A DNA stretch of 64,000 bases from Eustoma russellianum (lineage: Eukaryota; Streptophyta; Magnoliopsida; Gentianales; Gentianaceae), in assembly GCA_036186865.1 (NCBI GenBank), contig AP025053.1, forward strand, positions 36,198,460 through 36,262,459, read 5' to 3'. A program made the position numbers and the translations under genes. Shown here piece by piece: positions 34,601 through 45,791 of this stretch. Under the pieces are notes generated by a model. That model saw only the letters and a list, made by a program, of their open reading frames with translations. It did no database searches and was not told where the DNA came from. Positions within the stretch are counted from its first letter, which is position 1. Every line of letters starts with the position of its first letter.

Positions 34601-35410
34601 CTCCAACATACCGCTATTTCGTAGAGAATTTAAAGCCACTAGTCCTCCGATCAACTTTTCGTTGAAGAAAATTTGTGGAACGTTGCTACTTCCGGTTCTA
34701 TCGATCAATTCTTTGTCTCGAGATGTGTAGACGTCGACGTTAATTTCGACGTAGTTGAGCTTTTTCTCCCGTAAAAATGATCGGACGGCTGTGCAGTCCC
34801 GGCAATTTGATCGGGAAAAGAAGGTTACACGTCCGAGAAGCTTCTTTTCTTGCTGAATCTGTGGTTTGAAGTTCACTATCACTTTTAATCCCGAAAGCTT
34901 GAACTCCGTGACGGGTGATGCCGATTTCTTCAAATCGTCACCGTCGGAAACGAGGTTTACGTTCTCTTTCAAAGACGATATTCGCTTTGTTATGGCGGCG
35001 GAGAGACTATTGCTTTTCTCTCGTATAAATTTCCCGATGGCCGGCATATCCAATTCGTAGGTGTTCGGCAATGATTTTGACCGCCCGAACTCACCGGCTG
35101 GCTGAGCCACGGATATCGCGTTCAATCCGGGTGGCGCCTCCGGCTTAGGGAACTGAACATGCGGCTGAACCGTCGGTCCGACTCCCACGGAGTCGTTTAA
35201 TTCATTCACCTCCTTTTTCACATTTCCCTCCCCCTGATCACCGCCGTCCAGAATCTTCTCAAAAACGTGATTTTCCGAAACGTGATTTTCTTCCGACGAC
35301 ACGACTCCATTTTCCTTGATTTCCTTATCCAAGTTCTTATCCACGGCTGCGATTGGATCGCCGGCGGTAAAAAGAAGCGTACCGTTTTCTCCTCTGGTTG
35401 ATACATCCAT
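25613..35410 (-). CDS. Glutaredoxin-DEP-DUF547 protein, complete
   Basis: Six exons, all GT-AG with matching phases: 35410-34361, 28158-28103, 27989-27759, 27016-26725, 26438-26239, 25766-25613. They total 1983 nt (660 aa, TGA 25613-25615). ATG 35410 follows an in-frame TTG that should not be used. The N-terminal 180 residues are low-complexity. The glutaredoxin domain starts at about 195 (VTFFSRSNCRDC, redox pair C203/C206; VPQIFFNEKLIGG binds glutathione in the family). A DEP domain spans roughly 300-395 across exons 1-3 (FSGAELVEVLIHH...QLATKHFFHHV). DUF547 follows at about 420-600 (ERLAFFLNLYNAMAIHA, INPSVHFGLCNGTRSSP). Plant proteins of this architecture are annotated only as electron transporters or DUF547 proteins; the cellular role is unknown. 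Intron 1 is 6.2 kb and repeat-filled. Confidence 0.92.
28271..28409. mobile_element. Fold-back MULE-MITE-like element, copy A (intron 1)
   Basis: Ends gatctcctcaccgc ... gcggtgaggtgatctc are inverted. The interior carries GCGACACGTAGCAGCAG and AACACGTGTCACGTGG. It is a shorter, diverged member of the 165-185-bp hairpin family best seen at 30380 and 58045. Confidence 0.65.
29557..29744 (+). mobile_element. Au-type SINE, diverged, with 10-bp target duplication
   Basis: Body about 29567-29734, flanked by attcgttgca (29557-29566 and 29735-29744). It contains the Au-SINE order: tgttttgtgatcttgaggtcgcag (B-box region), cttgcacaaaatgtaaggta, ctacgtacatcagatc, cgagcttagtgcac. Located in intron 1 of the glutaredoxin-DEP gene, antisense to it. 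Confidence 0.75.
30180..31170 (+). mobile_element. Non-LTR (LINE) retrotransposon remnant in intron 1
   Basis: Frame pieces on the plus strand match LINE-type reverse transcriptase: MLFADDIML with the FADD catalytic box at 30223-30234, then after an inserted fold-back element RPASLYESECWTINYEHEQR, MRMLRWMYGYTRKDTIRNEH and LRLRWYEHVQRRHADVPFRR. Many stops and frame changes show it is dead. Antisense to the host gene. Confidence 0.8.
30371..30555. mobile_element. Fold-back MULE-MITE, copy B, perfect 9-bp target duplication
   Basis: Body 30380-30546 (167 bp) inside the LINE remnant, flanked by tgattttag (30371-30379, 30547-30555). Termini GGGTTGGGATCTCCTCACC and, inverted, GGGATAGGATCCTCTCACC. 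Nearly the whole body folds on itself (gacacgtggcag / ctgccacgtgtcg; gaggctagatgaggg / cgcatctagcctc). A 9-bp duplication is the mark of Mutator-type transposition. Confidence 0.88.
32531..32710. repeat. Tandem repeat, 90-bp unit, two copies
   Basis: Units begin atgcaaatcagaa at 32531 and 32621 and end in cccgcaaactag. They have diverged by roughly 20 percent. In intron 1 of the glutaredoxin-DEP gene. Confidence 0.75.
32733..32858. repeat. Tandem repeat, 62-bp unit, two copies
   Basis: Units start actgtgcatgtctctgaaa at 32733 and 32795 and end in taactcgagtacca. They are nearly identical. The array is immediately next to the 90-bp repeat. Confidence 0.85.
32874..33115. repeat. Tandem repeat, 88-92-bp unit, three copies
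   Basis: ttggaattatctacttgcaa occurs at 32883, 32975 and 33063, each followed by gtctctcatttgata-like sequence and gcccgtcatc. A diverged extra copy lies before the array at about 32457-32495 (gtcagttagaattatctgg). Confidence 0.85.
33235..33435. mobile_element. Fold-back MULE-MITE, copy C
   Basis: Body about 33244-33426 (183 bp): gggttgggatctcct ... gagaggatcctatccc, with the internal palindrome gaggctagatgcggg / catctagcctcacc. Flanks cgtcgctgc and cgtgactgc match at 7 of 9 bases, consistent with an aged 9-bp duplication. In intron 1. Confidence 0.82.
33965..34185 (+). repeat. Dispersed ~200-bp SINE-like repeat, copy 2 of 4
   Basis: Shares cagcttgacgcaattttcatt and the ggttgcatacatccaac ... 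agtctctaa 3' part with the copy at 23690, ending in gttgttgtg. Intronic, about 180 bp after the exon 1 donor. Confidence 0.55.
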
Positions 35411-35687
35411 TTTCCTTTCTATAATTTTCTCCAACGAAAAAAGAAAAGGAAATTAGAAATATCTATTGAGTGAAGATGTATAGTTTTTTAGAATCTAAGA
35501 TAAATATCTGAACAAAATCAAGGGAAGGAAGATAGATCTTGTTTGGAGGGGAAAGAGAAAACCAAAAAAGGAAGGAGTAAATGAAAGTCAGAAGAGGAGA
35601 TATCGGGGCGGTTGTTATGTTTGAGGAAATGCGGAAAAGGTCATTGAAGAAGAATGTTGTATTATCGAATGGTTTTGGAAGGACTTA

Positions 35688-35693
35688 TTTATA
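35688..35693 (-). promoter_or_regulatory. Putative TATA box of the glutaredoxin-DEP gene
   Basis: Minus-strand CTATAAATA lies 278 bp upstream of the ATG, implying a 5' UTR of about 250 nt. It is the best TATA match in the upstream 400 bp. Confidence 0.5.
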
Positions 35694-36109
35694 GTCGGAA
35701 ATTTAGATTCATGATTCATTACCTGACCAAGTCTGTCTTTCTTTTTTCTTTTCTTTTTTTGATAACTTACATGACCAAGTCTAACAACACCCGTGAGTAC
35801 AAATAAATGAAAATTGTTAAAATAATTCAAAATAATTTTCATACATGTAAGAGTATCTTTTAGTCATCATAATCTATTTACATTTTGTTGGTTTAGGAGT
35901 AATAGTTACAACGAACAGTACTTATATTTAGAAGTGTACAGGTTCATGTAAGAGTATCTTTTAGTCATCATAATCACTACATCATAATCGATTTGTGGGC
36001 TTTATCTATCCATTATAGTACATTGGGCTTTATTTCCGGCCTCTATCTACCGAAGTACGTCTTTAATATCATAAACATTCTATTTATATTTAATAAAATC
36101 CGTATTATT

Positions 36110-36275
36110 GTATTATCTATATATGTACATATAGAGCCGAGGGTCTCAATGAAAACAAACTTTTTATCCTTTGGGATGGAGGTATTGTTTGACTGTCTTT
36201 CACATTCCTCAGACCCTAGCGATAGATTTTGTTATCGTTGTGATATAGCGGATATGGTTGTTGTTGTTGCAACAA
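36110..36275 (+). repeat. (GTT)n-tailed SINE-like repeat
   Basis: acaaactttttatcctttggga, cagaccctagcgatag, then gatatggttgttgttgttgc. It matches 20766-20910 and the inverted copies at 50880-51000 and 52450-52490. The 3' tail resembles TS-type SINEs. Confidence 0.55.
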
Positions 36276-36279
36276 AAAT

Positions 36280-37770
36280 CTACATACAACTAGATGAGAA
36301 ACGCTTGTGATCTTAAGAAAGAGGACATAGATTTGCATTTGAACAAAAAATGAGATAATATAACTACTTTCAGTATGATGCTTGATAGTGTATCACTGTT
36401 TACTTTTCCCTTTTTCTTTTGGGTGCTTTTGAGACATTGTTTTTGTTGTTGACATTGCAATTAGTTCCTGTGATGGTTAATTGCTTAATTGGTATGATTA
36501 AAAGTTGAAAATACAGAGAACAAGGACATTACAAACTAGTTAAAAGATATGTTGATAATTCAGAAGTCAGAAAAGTCTAATAAGAAATATAATATTACAC
36601 AGGAGATCTAACTTTTATATTCTCTTCTAACTTTACTGATTAAAATCATTATCACGTTGAAGATCATATGTATTTTCTGTATGCTTGTTTCGTAAAAGCC
36701 ATAGACTTTGAGAGTAAAAAGTTCCATATCGAATCTTATTGATCGGTAACAAAAATCCTTTGGGTATGGTATATATCCACCTTATCGGGTAAAATATCAT
36801 TTCTGTTACAGAAACAGATACTCCTGAGTTAGTGGTTTTTTTTTTTATTTTTGTCCTTAAGGTTTTAACCTTTTTTTAGCATTCGTTTATAATATTTTAA
36901 TTTAATATATTTCATCTCTAGTGTTTATTACTCAAACTAATTCATTCCGTTTTCACTTCGAATCCACAGTTAACCCGAAATTATGGACAAAATATCTAAT
37001 CTGACCGTCCTGTTAAAAAACTATTAAATGTTGACTATGGTTTTCATCTTCAAGTTTTAAATATTCATCTACTTGTGCTATGTATTTGACCAATTAAATA
37101 ATTTGAAATTGTCTTATGGGAATTAGATTAAAGTTTAATGGTTATTGTGTTATGCCTTCCTCCAAGGGTAAGTATGAGACAAAATTACAATATAATAACA
37201 CTTCAATTTATCACGTGTGAAAAAAAAATTAATCACTCCGGCAAAGCATGTAACTTCTGCAAGTATGGTGTAACGAAAAATTTAGAGAGCTAACAACTTC
37301 CAAATATAGCAGAAGAAAATAAGAAAAATTATGGACTGAATATGAAAGTTATGTTCACGCGAAAAATGAATAAAACATGCAAACTTTAAGACAATATTGT
37401 CCGTCCTTACGCTTGAATATTCTTGTTAGTTTTTATTGCACTTTGTGATTCATTTGTTGGAAAGAAGTGCAAGTATGTAGAAACCCAGAAACTTCAACAC
37501 GTGGGAAGAATTAGCAGCACCCACCATTTATTTATGGTTAAATGACGTAAAATTATCGACCTGCTAAGTGATAAGAAGTCATCGGCCGTCCAGGCACTTC
37601 AATTTTTTCATTTTTCATTTTTCTGGTTTGGTATCCTCCTTTTCTACTGTATTCTATGTGGGAAAGAATAATTGTGGAATAATGAAATTCTTCCGTTTGT
37701 CTTTTTTTTTTAGAGTTTGTCTTCAAAGCTTTTTATGATAGTTTTGATTGATGGTCAACTTGTGTACTTC
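36280..37770. other. AT-rich intergenic region, no feature recognised
   Basis: Long A/T tracts, no family-like coding frame and no structured repeat that I could define. Confidence 0.4.
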
Positions 37771-37774
37771 AGTT

Positions 37775-37950
37775 AAATGAAACGGGTATGGTTAGTGTTT
37801 TGTGACCTTAAAGTTACGGGTTCGAGTCGCAGAAATAGGCTCTTATACAAAGTGTAAGGTAAGGCTGCGTAAATCAGATCACGAAGCGATCTGACTCCTC
37901 ACATAATCTATGCAAACACGAGAACCTGGTACGTTGAGAACACCGAATAT
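37775..37950 (+). mobile_element. Au-type SINE, diverged
   Basis: tgttttgtgaccttaaagtt, acgggttcgagtcgc (B box), cttatacaaagtgtaaggta, ggctgcgtaaatcagatc and a gaacctggtacgttgagaac end follow the order of Au SINEs and match the copy at 29567. No target duplication was resolved. Confidence 0.7.
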
Positions 37951-38194
37951 ATCACTGGCGAAAAAAGAAAAAAAAAAGAAATGCGTCCAAATAAACTAAT
38001 ATTTAATTTGGTCTTAATAATGCGTCCAAATACACTAGTTTTGATGAGGTATTTAAAGCGAATTGTTCAAATATGGAACATATATGCAGAGATGGCCTGG
38101 TCAGAAGAGAGAAGTTGAAGGAGAAAGAAAAAACCAAGGGCCGGGTGACCAGTTCTAGGAACTGATAACTTTATTAAGGCGTAGGGGCGGGGAC

Positions 38195-38315
38195 GCCTGC
38201 ATGGAGATATCTAGCCTCACCATTTACTCCTACTATCTCGCGTGGTGACAAGTGAGGTGAGAAGAAAAAGATGAACACGAAAGTGGTTTTCGTGTTAGGA
38301 GATCCTAACCCCATT
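38195..38315. repeat. Degenerate fold-back element fragment, copy D
   Basis: tatctagcctcaccat ... cgcgtggtgacaagtgaggtgag ... ttaggagatcctaacccc retains one half of the hairpin family. The left half is lost or rearranged. Confidence 0.5.
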
Positions 38316-38445
38316 TTTATAAAGATTAATAAACCAAAAATGGTTAATCCACATTCTTCTGATGGTTATCCGGTGGTTCCTTAATCTAAAGGCACCGATT
38401 GTCCTTTCACACCTTACTACATCACATCAACCTACCCCTAATTAT

Positions 38446-38624
38446 GGGTGGGGATCTTTTAGCCTTCACTTTTTTCATTCTCTTTGTGACCGTCCAACAA
38501 GTGACAGCAAGGGATGGTGAAGCTAGATGAGGTCATCCGCATCTAGCCTCATCAATCCCCTTATTGCCACGTGTCGTGCGGTCACGTGTCACTACACCAC
38601 CTTTGCGGTGGGGGATCCTATCCC
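38446..38624. mobile_element. Fold-back MULE-MITE, copy E
   Basis: 179 bp, gggtggggatctttta ... gggggatcctatccc, with the central palindrome gaagctagatgaggtc / cgcatctagcctcatc and arms carrying caagtgacagcaag / ttgccacgtgtcg. Flanks share attat only. Confidence 0.78.
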
Positions 38625-38749
38625 TTATATTATACTATAGCCTGTACCCTTGCGCTCCCTTTCGATTTTTTTCATTGTTTTCATAGTCATATGTTACTGT
38701 TTCATGTTTCCATTTTTATGTAGTTAGGAACACACTTTTATTTGATTTT

Positions 38750-38955
38750 AAAATATGATGGAATAAACTAAAATGGCTTACTAAATTGGCTACGTTTCTT
38801 ATATCGTGAAGTAGCAGTTGGTTGACACAGTTTGGCGCAATTTTCATTATGTGTTATCGGGTGTTTCTAATACATGTGTGTGATTACGTACATCTTGTCC
38901 CTCGTCATAGACGGGAGTCTCTAAGTCAATGATGATAATATTGTTTATGTATATG
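38750..38955 (+). repeat. Dispersed ~200-bp SINE-like repeat, copy 3 of 4
   Basis: tgatggaataaactaaaatggcttactaaattgg start, then gcgcaattttcattatg and the gggagtctctaa 3' part. Same family as 23690, 33965 and inverted 47575. Confidence 0.55.
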
Positions 38956-39089
38956 TTACTCTTTGACAGAGTTAAGCATAAAAAACAACGGAGATAAAAT
39001 AATTCACAAAAAAATAGTAGCAATAACAAAGGACAAAATAGATGAATATTTTGTTCTCTCTTCTGACCAGGCCATATTATTCATTGGTC

Positions 39090-39345
39090 GTTGAGTTTTG
39101 CCTTCGGGCATCTCTATCACTCTTTAAATCTCCAGCTTTGTCTTCGCGCACCGCTCTAACTCTTTATACGTCTTGCCTCCGGGTATCGCCCCGACTCCAT
39201 ATACACCGAGCTTTGTCTTCGTACATCGCTCTGATTTTTTATATATCGAACTTTGTCCTTGTGCATCGCTTTTGACTCTTTATACATCGAGTTGACCACT
39301 ATTTATATGTTGAGTTTTGCCTCATGCATCGCTCCTGTGTTGAGT
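39090..39345 (+). repeat. Degenerate minisatellite, ~44-bp unit, five to six copies
   Basis: Recurring pattern gagctttgtcttcg.gcatcgctctgactctttatacatc with variation (39090-39345). The short plus-strand open frame here comes from the repeat and is not a gene. Confidence 0.7.
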
Positions 39346-39349
39346 GTCA

Positions 39350-40153
39350 ATTTGACTTTCTGGTGATGAATACTTTATGCATTGAACGATTTATATTATT
39401 ATATAATTATTTTGTTATTAAGTTTATAATGTGTTAATGGTGGTAGGCCCATCCATATTGGGCCTCAAACTATTAGTACTTAATTTCTAAGATATCAAAC
39501 AATAAAGGGACTAAACAGTTATTTATGAACTCCACAAAACTCTTAGTATTATAAAAGTGGCTTTCTACCTCAAGGTAATAGATTTTATTCTTCCTCGAGT
39601 TTTTGGCCTCGCTCTTGAATAGTATTCTAACTTAAGCGTCGAAGGATCTCTGGAGGGTCTGCATCCCACCTGTCCTTATGCGTGTTTTCTTTTTGCAGAT
39701 CTCATATGTGTAACCCTTCTTCATTGATGCTTGCAGATAAGATACCTTTGGTTTTTCTGGACACAACACTTTCAACATTTTCTTTCCTATTATATATAAG
39801 TCCATGTCTTTATCGTTTTGAAGTTCAAATTACATTTTGTGACCCTGCAAAACATTTTATTTATGAGGCTTTTAGTATTTGGAGTGGCAGGCAGGTGGCC
39901 TGGGAGAAGAAACATATGAACAACTTCTTTTCTCCCACTCTAACTCAGAAACAACAGAATAAACATATTTTATTGTCTTATTGTCTGAACAATACAAAAG
40001 AGAATCACGATCGTTGAAACTGGATATACAACATTTAACCCCCAACAAATAATTGAACCAAAATTACAAGAATGAACCACAAAACAAATAAATGAGCATA
40101 TGATCAGCAAACTAGATAAAGAGTAAAAAGAATCGTGTTGAACAATTTCACTT
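39350..40153. other. Intergenic, 3' side of the peroxidase gene
   Basis: Contains ggcccatccatattgggcc near 39447, a short palindrome as found in plant LTR termini, but no second LTR. 40020-40153 is probably peroxidase 3' UTR. Confidence 0.35.
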
Positions 40154-41582
40154 CTAGTTGATAGCGCTGCAAACCTTCCTTATGATCCCATCTTGACCAG
40201 TCAGTGGCTGAATATCCCCCATTTTGATCATGGCAGCAATAAAATCAGCTGAAAACGTAGCCGGGTTCCGGCTATATTCAGAGACAATGCTGTCTGTGGA
40301 ATCTCCATTGAATAGGACTTGATCTGAGTGAAGGAGGCCTTTCTTCTGCATCAAAATCTTGAAGTAGCTGTTGTCCAATTGATTCGGCGTCACCAAATCC
40401 AGTGGTGCCAAATTGCTGTCACCGTTGCCTGCGACTGCTGGACATCTACGCCTTCTAGTGCTAGCAAAACCGGCATCAATGTCTGTCCCGTTGCTGTATA
40501 TTCTATTGCGGAAGGTGAAGCATTGTGCCTGTCCTATTGAATGTGCACCTATGGTTTAAAGTATGAGTTATCTTCATTTACAAGTTCAGAAACAAAGAAA
40601 AAATAATAATTGAAAAGCAGTAGAGTATCGTTACAGTTGATTTTATAATTTACACTATCGTAAAATTAAAACTCTTACTGTGAAAATATTTTTACTGAGG
40701 GAGAGAACACTGTTTATCTATTCAGATATAGTCAAGTTGGGGATATGGTACATCCCAGCGCAATGATTTTGTCTAAAACAGAAACTTATACATTCTACTA
40801 ATATATTTATTCTTTAATAACAACTAAATTTATGAAGGATAATAGTTACATAGGACTATCGGTGTTCTAAATTTTGCGTTAAATTTGGTATAAGAAAAAA
40901 GACCAAGCACTCTTACCTGAGAGCGCGACCATGTCCCTTGCGCTAAGACCCTTGGCAGAAAATTTGGAGATGAGAGCGTTAAGATCCTCAAAAGGTGATG
41001 GAAGATCGGCATTTGCTTGAGCAAGATTTGCTGTGGTTGAATCTCTCCTTCCTAGCTTCACTTGCCATGTTGGCCCTCCAACCTGAAATAAATTAAACAT
41101 TATACAAAATCTTCATTGATAAGCAAAATTTGAATCCAAAACAGCTGTACCAAATATAAGAGTCAAGATAAGTAACTTACAAGAGAAGAAGCATCTCTCG
41201 CAGCAACAGCAAGAACGTCGGCACAAGACACAACTCCTGGACATATCTTCTCTACCTCTGCCTTAGCCGTCGCTATAACATTCAATCCTCTTATGGAGTT
41301 AACATTAGGAAAAGCACTCTGCTCGCTTTGAATACCAGCGCTATCCACTAGCAACACGGATGCATCACACCCTTGAACGAAGCAGTCATGGAAATGCAGC
41401 CGCACTAAAGACGCCGCCATCCGCCTCTCCGCAGACACAGCTAGTCGGATTGTGGTTCGGATTTTGTTGAGGGCGTTCGGACATGTTGTGTCGTAAAATG
41501 TTGGGGATAATTGTGCTTCACTTTGCATGACAGCTATCAAGAAAGTTATAAAAAGAAAAAAACATGCTCTTAGGTTTTCCAT
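40154..41582 (-). CDS. Class III secretory peroxidase, complete
   Basis: Three exons: 41582-41181, 41082-40917, 40548-40154; 963 nt, 320 aa, TAG 40154-40156, GT-AG introns with phases 0 and 1. A signal peptide (about residues 1-23, then QLSPTFYDTTCP) directs it to the cell wall or apoplast. The distal haem site RLHFHDCFVQGCDASVLL has catalytic R61 and H65. The proximal haem ligand is H192 in GAHSIGQAQCFTFRNRIY. The conserved VVSCADVLAVAARD is present. Best resemblance by eye is to lignin-forming anionic peroxidases (STRRRRCP, LDLVTPNQLDNSYFK, QKKGLLHSDQ). These use H2O2 to oxidise phenolics in lignification and defence. Three exons instead of the ancestral four indicates one lost intron. Length fits the family (about 320-330). 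Confidence 0.95.
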
Positions 41583-41722
41583 TGGGCACCCCAGATATAA
41601 CAGCAGTTGAATAGCAACCAGATGAAGTGTTCTCGCTTAATGATTTAATGACTTGCAGTAGAGTAGAAGATATATTTGTGAAGATGAATGGAATGGTGAT
41701 GGCTTCAGCAGCAGCGCTTGAA

Positions 41723-41728
41723 TTTATA
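41723..41728 (-). promoter_or_regulatory. Putative TATA box of the peroxidase gene
   Basis: Minus-strand CACTATAAATTC, 141 bp upstream of the ATG, implying a 5' UTR near 110 nt. Confidence 0.55.
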
Positions 41729-41739
41729 GTGCTGAAAAA

Positions 41740-43055
41740 CGCGTGCTCATGCAATGGAGTCTGACTATTGGCTGCTCGGTGTTGTAAGGGCTACAATTGT
41801 AATTTCACACTTCTGAATAAATATAACCGAATGTTTGCGACCACAACATTTCTTTTTTCTGACTGCTGACATTTTGTCAACTACTCTTTTTTGTAATTTA
41901 AAAATATCTATATATTAGTTATTTTACTAGTTTTTATTTAATGATATTTATACAAGTAAGAGAAAATATGTCAAACCGAAAAATTGAGCCAGGCAGCGGC
42001 AATTAAAACAAGTATAGCGCTAATTGTCAACTTCCAAAATTCCTCCTTACTTTCAAAGTCAACGTTTTGGATTTTGTATTCGTTTCAAATAAACGGTTAA
42101 TCTAAATTGATATACACTACTTAGACCTTACATGGTGTTACCCTCCATTCCCGTTAATCTCAGTAAAAATATATCCTAAACTGCATCTGCCCACGCTATA
42201 AGGTACAAATTTCACTTCAGAACTCATTTCATTGATCTTCATTGTTTTTTCAGTTTAAATTCCCACCATTTCTAAAATCAATAAACGAATCTGGCGAGCG
42301 TTAGAAAATCTTTGAGGCGAATCTAAGGTTACACATGTGTACAAGAGAGATCACAATTCAAACAACAAAAGTTTGTTTTAATACAGTATGACCTACAACA
42401 CTAGAAGACAAAATAGCATACGGATGCTGATAGTATCGAGCTCTTATGGCCTGCACCATCGTGGTCCTTGTACACATGGCGCAATCCTGGGAGTCAAGTA
42501 CAATATCCACTTGATTCGAGCCAACCTCCAACTGAAACGCTGATAATTTCATACTATTCAAGTAGGCATTCCTTTAATCATCTATTAATAGTACCTTGCC
42601 ATCCACAGATAAAGCATCTGAACTTAATCCCATACTTACAAACCTCGGAGCTTCCTACTCAAAATCTATTAAATGTCTTGAATGTTGAAAGGTTTTTCCA
42701 GAGTTAAACTCTAGAAACCTCTAACTTTTGTCTGTTTTACAGAGATTCATTCGGTTCATGTGTTCAATAAGTCACATACTTAGTCCAATTTCTAGTCCAT
42801 TCATACAAGAGCATTAAGTGTTCATACACTTTATCTTTAAAAGTTTATCAGTAAGCCCAACTGTTTGTATATATTGTCTAAGTATTTCTTTCATTAAGTC
42901 CAATTTTTTTTTAACAAGTCTATTACGGAAAATGAAACGGATCCTCCATTAACGTTGTACCTTAGTTTCGCCATTGTGCAATAAAAATATATCGCTGAAA
43001 ATAAAAAAGGATAATGGTACAAAAAGATTAAGAAATTAAGAAGTTGTGCCATTAG
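41740..43055. other. Intergenic upstream of the peroxidase gene
   Basis: AT-rich. An open minus-strand frame at 42358-42561 shows no family resemblance and is not called. Confidence 0.35.
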
Positions 43056-43064
43056 TGTTGGATT

Positions 43065-43330
43065 GAGGATATGGCTTAATTGGTAATCGTGTTTAGAAAA
43101 TTACAACCAAAAAGTGGCAGGTTCAAAATGGGACACAACAGTATGGGTGCAATAATGCTATTTAGACTAGTAATGTCTTAGATCATTGTATCCGGTCCAA
43201 TAGGGTCAAATAGCTGCAATCTAGTTTGCAGTGGACAGCTAGTGTGGATTCTGGGTCACGTGTTACTAACATATCTTTGCCTCATCCACATAACTTCATA
43301 GGACTAGTACAGTCGAAGCCCCCAAAGCTA
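43065..43330 (+). repeat. Possible tRNA-derived SINE
   Basis: A-box-like atggcttaattgg and B-box-like caggttcaaaatg about 45 bases apart, then a unique body. No target duplication was found, so this is tentative. Confidence 0.4.
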
Positions 43331-43384
43331 GGGGATTAGACTTTTTGTAACTAGAAGAATTTGCCTCATGAATCAGTAATTGGC

Positions 43385-44270
43385 TAAAAAACTAATAAAC
43401 ACGACTTTAGGTTAGTGAATATTTCATTTATTTTATCCTTACTTTGTCAGATGTGCTATCTCTCACGCAACAATCTATCTTGCGCCTTTGTACTTTCTGT
43501 TCATGAAAGCTGTCAATGGACCAACTTTAGTTTTTTCTTTCTTTTTTTTAAAAAATGATTATGACCAACTTTAGTCTAGTCACTATTTCTTGCGTTCAAC
43601 TCTGTTAAGCTTTCCTAAGTTCACTAAGTAACGCACCTATTCTTCAATTTAGAATCAAAAAACTTCGCAAAACCAATTTTCTTAGTTTCTTAATCTTTTT
43701 TGTATAAAAATTCTTCCTTTAAGGAGCTACAGTTTTTTCCACCTCTTTTCTTCGCCCTATTTTTTCCTTCTATATATTATATACCACAAAATGACTTGTT
43801 GATACAATCCTTTAAACAATAGAAACCTATTGTTACTCTTTTGCATTCTCGTTCGTCCTTTTTTTCCCCTTCTGAACTTGCATGTTTTCAAAGTTCAGAC
43901 ATTCCCCTTTGTGCTAGACACTAAGCACTTACCTGCTACCAATTTCCATGCATGGGTTAGAAGGACAATGGTAGGCTTAAAGTGGTTAGACTCTCACTAG
44001 GAAATGATATAACTATGGTTTGGTAAAGAAATTTTCTATCGGGAGAGCGTGTAGATTTTTTCTTTTTATTGGCAAAAATGGAGTTGGTTACGTCTAGTTC
44101 CGTTCTTTTTCCATATAAACGCCTTAGATTCTTTAGAAAAATTCCAACCACTCTGGTGGGCGCTCTATTCGGACTACATGCTTGGTTCAGCCAGGGCATG
44201 AAGCATATATAAGAGAGAAAAAAAGGAGTCAATGTCAGAAACCAATATTTTATAAATTAGTTTTTCTTGA
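43385..44270. repeat. Segmental tandem duplication, copy 1
   Basis: Aligns in order with 45345-47320: ttcatttattttatcctt..., catgaaagctgtca, aacttgcatgttttcaaagttca, ggcttaaagtggttaga, gagagcgtgtaga, aaccactctggtgg, cttggttcagccagg, ggagtcaatgtcag. Non-coding, diverged. Confidence 0.75.
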
Positions 44271-44879
44271 ATTCAGCTAGGGTATAAATCAACCAAACTG
44301 CTTCCGAATCACTCGTGCCAAACTCCTGAAATGACTTGCTCAAATTGAAGGGAGAAAAGTTCGAGTTGAATACAAACAACTTATTAAAAGAAACGGCTCA
44401 AGTTCGAGTTCAAACATCTACCGATCATCATCGACCACATAATAACAAAACATTTGTTGATTTTTCTCCTGTGTTTTAATCCCATTTTTGATTATCCGAT
44501 AATTTCTTAGATTCTGTTTAAACACAAAAGTTTAGTGCACCAAAAACGCTGTGTGAAATATTTTGAGAAGATTAAGATTAAATTCAGAGTTTGAAAACAT
44601 CCAACGTTATTCAAACATTGAGGAGCTAATGTCGAGCGGTCTGAAATGTATCTCGAGCCAAGTGCGAGTATTCTATTTCATATTCGAGAGATCTTGAGTT
44701 GAGTGGAAGCACGCCTAATTTGGTTGCATGTTTTGCCCGGTAAAAAAAAAAAAAAAAAGAATTTCAGTTGTTTTGATCGTTTGCACCCTAATTCAGCAAG
44801 TTGAATGAGATAAATGTACGTAATAATTTGATCCAAGCGTAACCGAAGTCAGGGACATCGCTAAAGGAATAATGAAGGT

Positions 44880-45195
44880 TTTATTGATACAGAATTTGAT
44901 GATTGAAATTAATTTTCCATCTATACTTGGGACTTAGTTGTTGTGTGATAATAAAACACCCATTGGTATTTTTGAAAACTAAGTTCAACGCGACCGAATA
45001 AAATACGAGGAAGCAGACATACATTTTATCAAAGAAAAGATTAAATAACGCATTGCTGAGCTAATGTTTGTGATATCCGAAAAACAATTAGCAAATATTC
45101 TTACAAAGAAGGTAATTAGAAAGACGTTTGAGTCTATATGGTGCAAGTTGGATATTGGTGATATGACTATACAACTTGAAGGGATTAATAGATGA
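44880..45195 (+). mobile_element. Copia RNase H C-terminal relic
   Basis: Plus-strand frame with KYEEADIHFIKEKIK, a stop, then RIAELMFVISEKQLANILTK, the hallmark end of Copia RNase H (HFIREKI...QLADIFTK). Upstream LLCDNKTPI matches the CDN motif. No LTRs identified. It lies between the two duplicated segments. Confidence 0.75.
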
Positions 45196-45791
45196 TATGA
45201 TAATTAAGCTGTAGTTCTTAGAATCAAAGAATCATAACCGAAATTATTTTATATCAAATATTCTGTATATTAGTAGTAGGATTACTATATGGAGAGACTT
45301 TTACACACATGGTTGATTCAATTAAAAAAAAAAACAATTCATTCAAAACCTAATAAACACACGACTTTCTGGCGGTGAAAGTTTCATCTATTTTACTCTT
45401 AGTTTGTTACGTGTGATATATTTCACGCAAGATCTTTGTCTGGCGCCAGGTTTCTTGCTACTTATGAAAGCTGTCATAAGACCAAGTTTAGTTTAGTAAT
45501 ATGGTGTTCAACTCTTTTAACTCGCTTTCTTAAGATTCACAAAGTAAAGCAACGAAGCTATTCTTCAACCACGGCCGAAGAACCTTCAGAAAACCACTTC
45601 TCTTTTTATTTCTTGTTCTTTTTCTTTTTGCACAAGAGTAAGAGAACCCTCTAAGAAGTTACAGGGCTTTCTCACCTTTTTTCTTTTCCCTTTTCTATAT
45701 AAAATATTCTATACCACCTAAATGAATTAATTCCACAGTTCTAATTTTTGAGTAATCCTTTACTGAAGTCCAAAAACTATAGCAGCAATCT

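Noticed and set aside
42358..42561. Small minus-strand frame
   Set aside because: No recognisable motif and no neighbouring exon-like segments.
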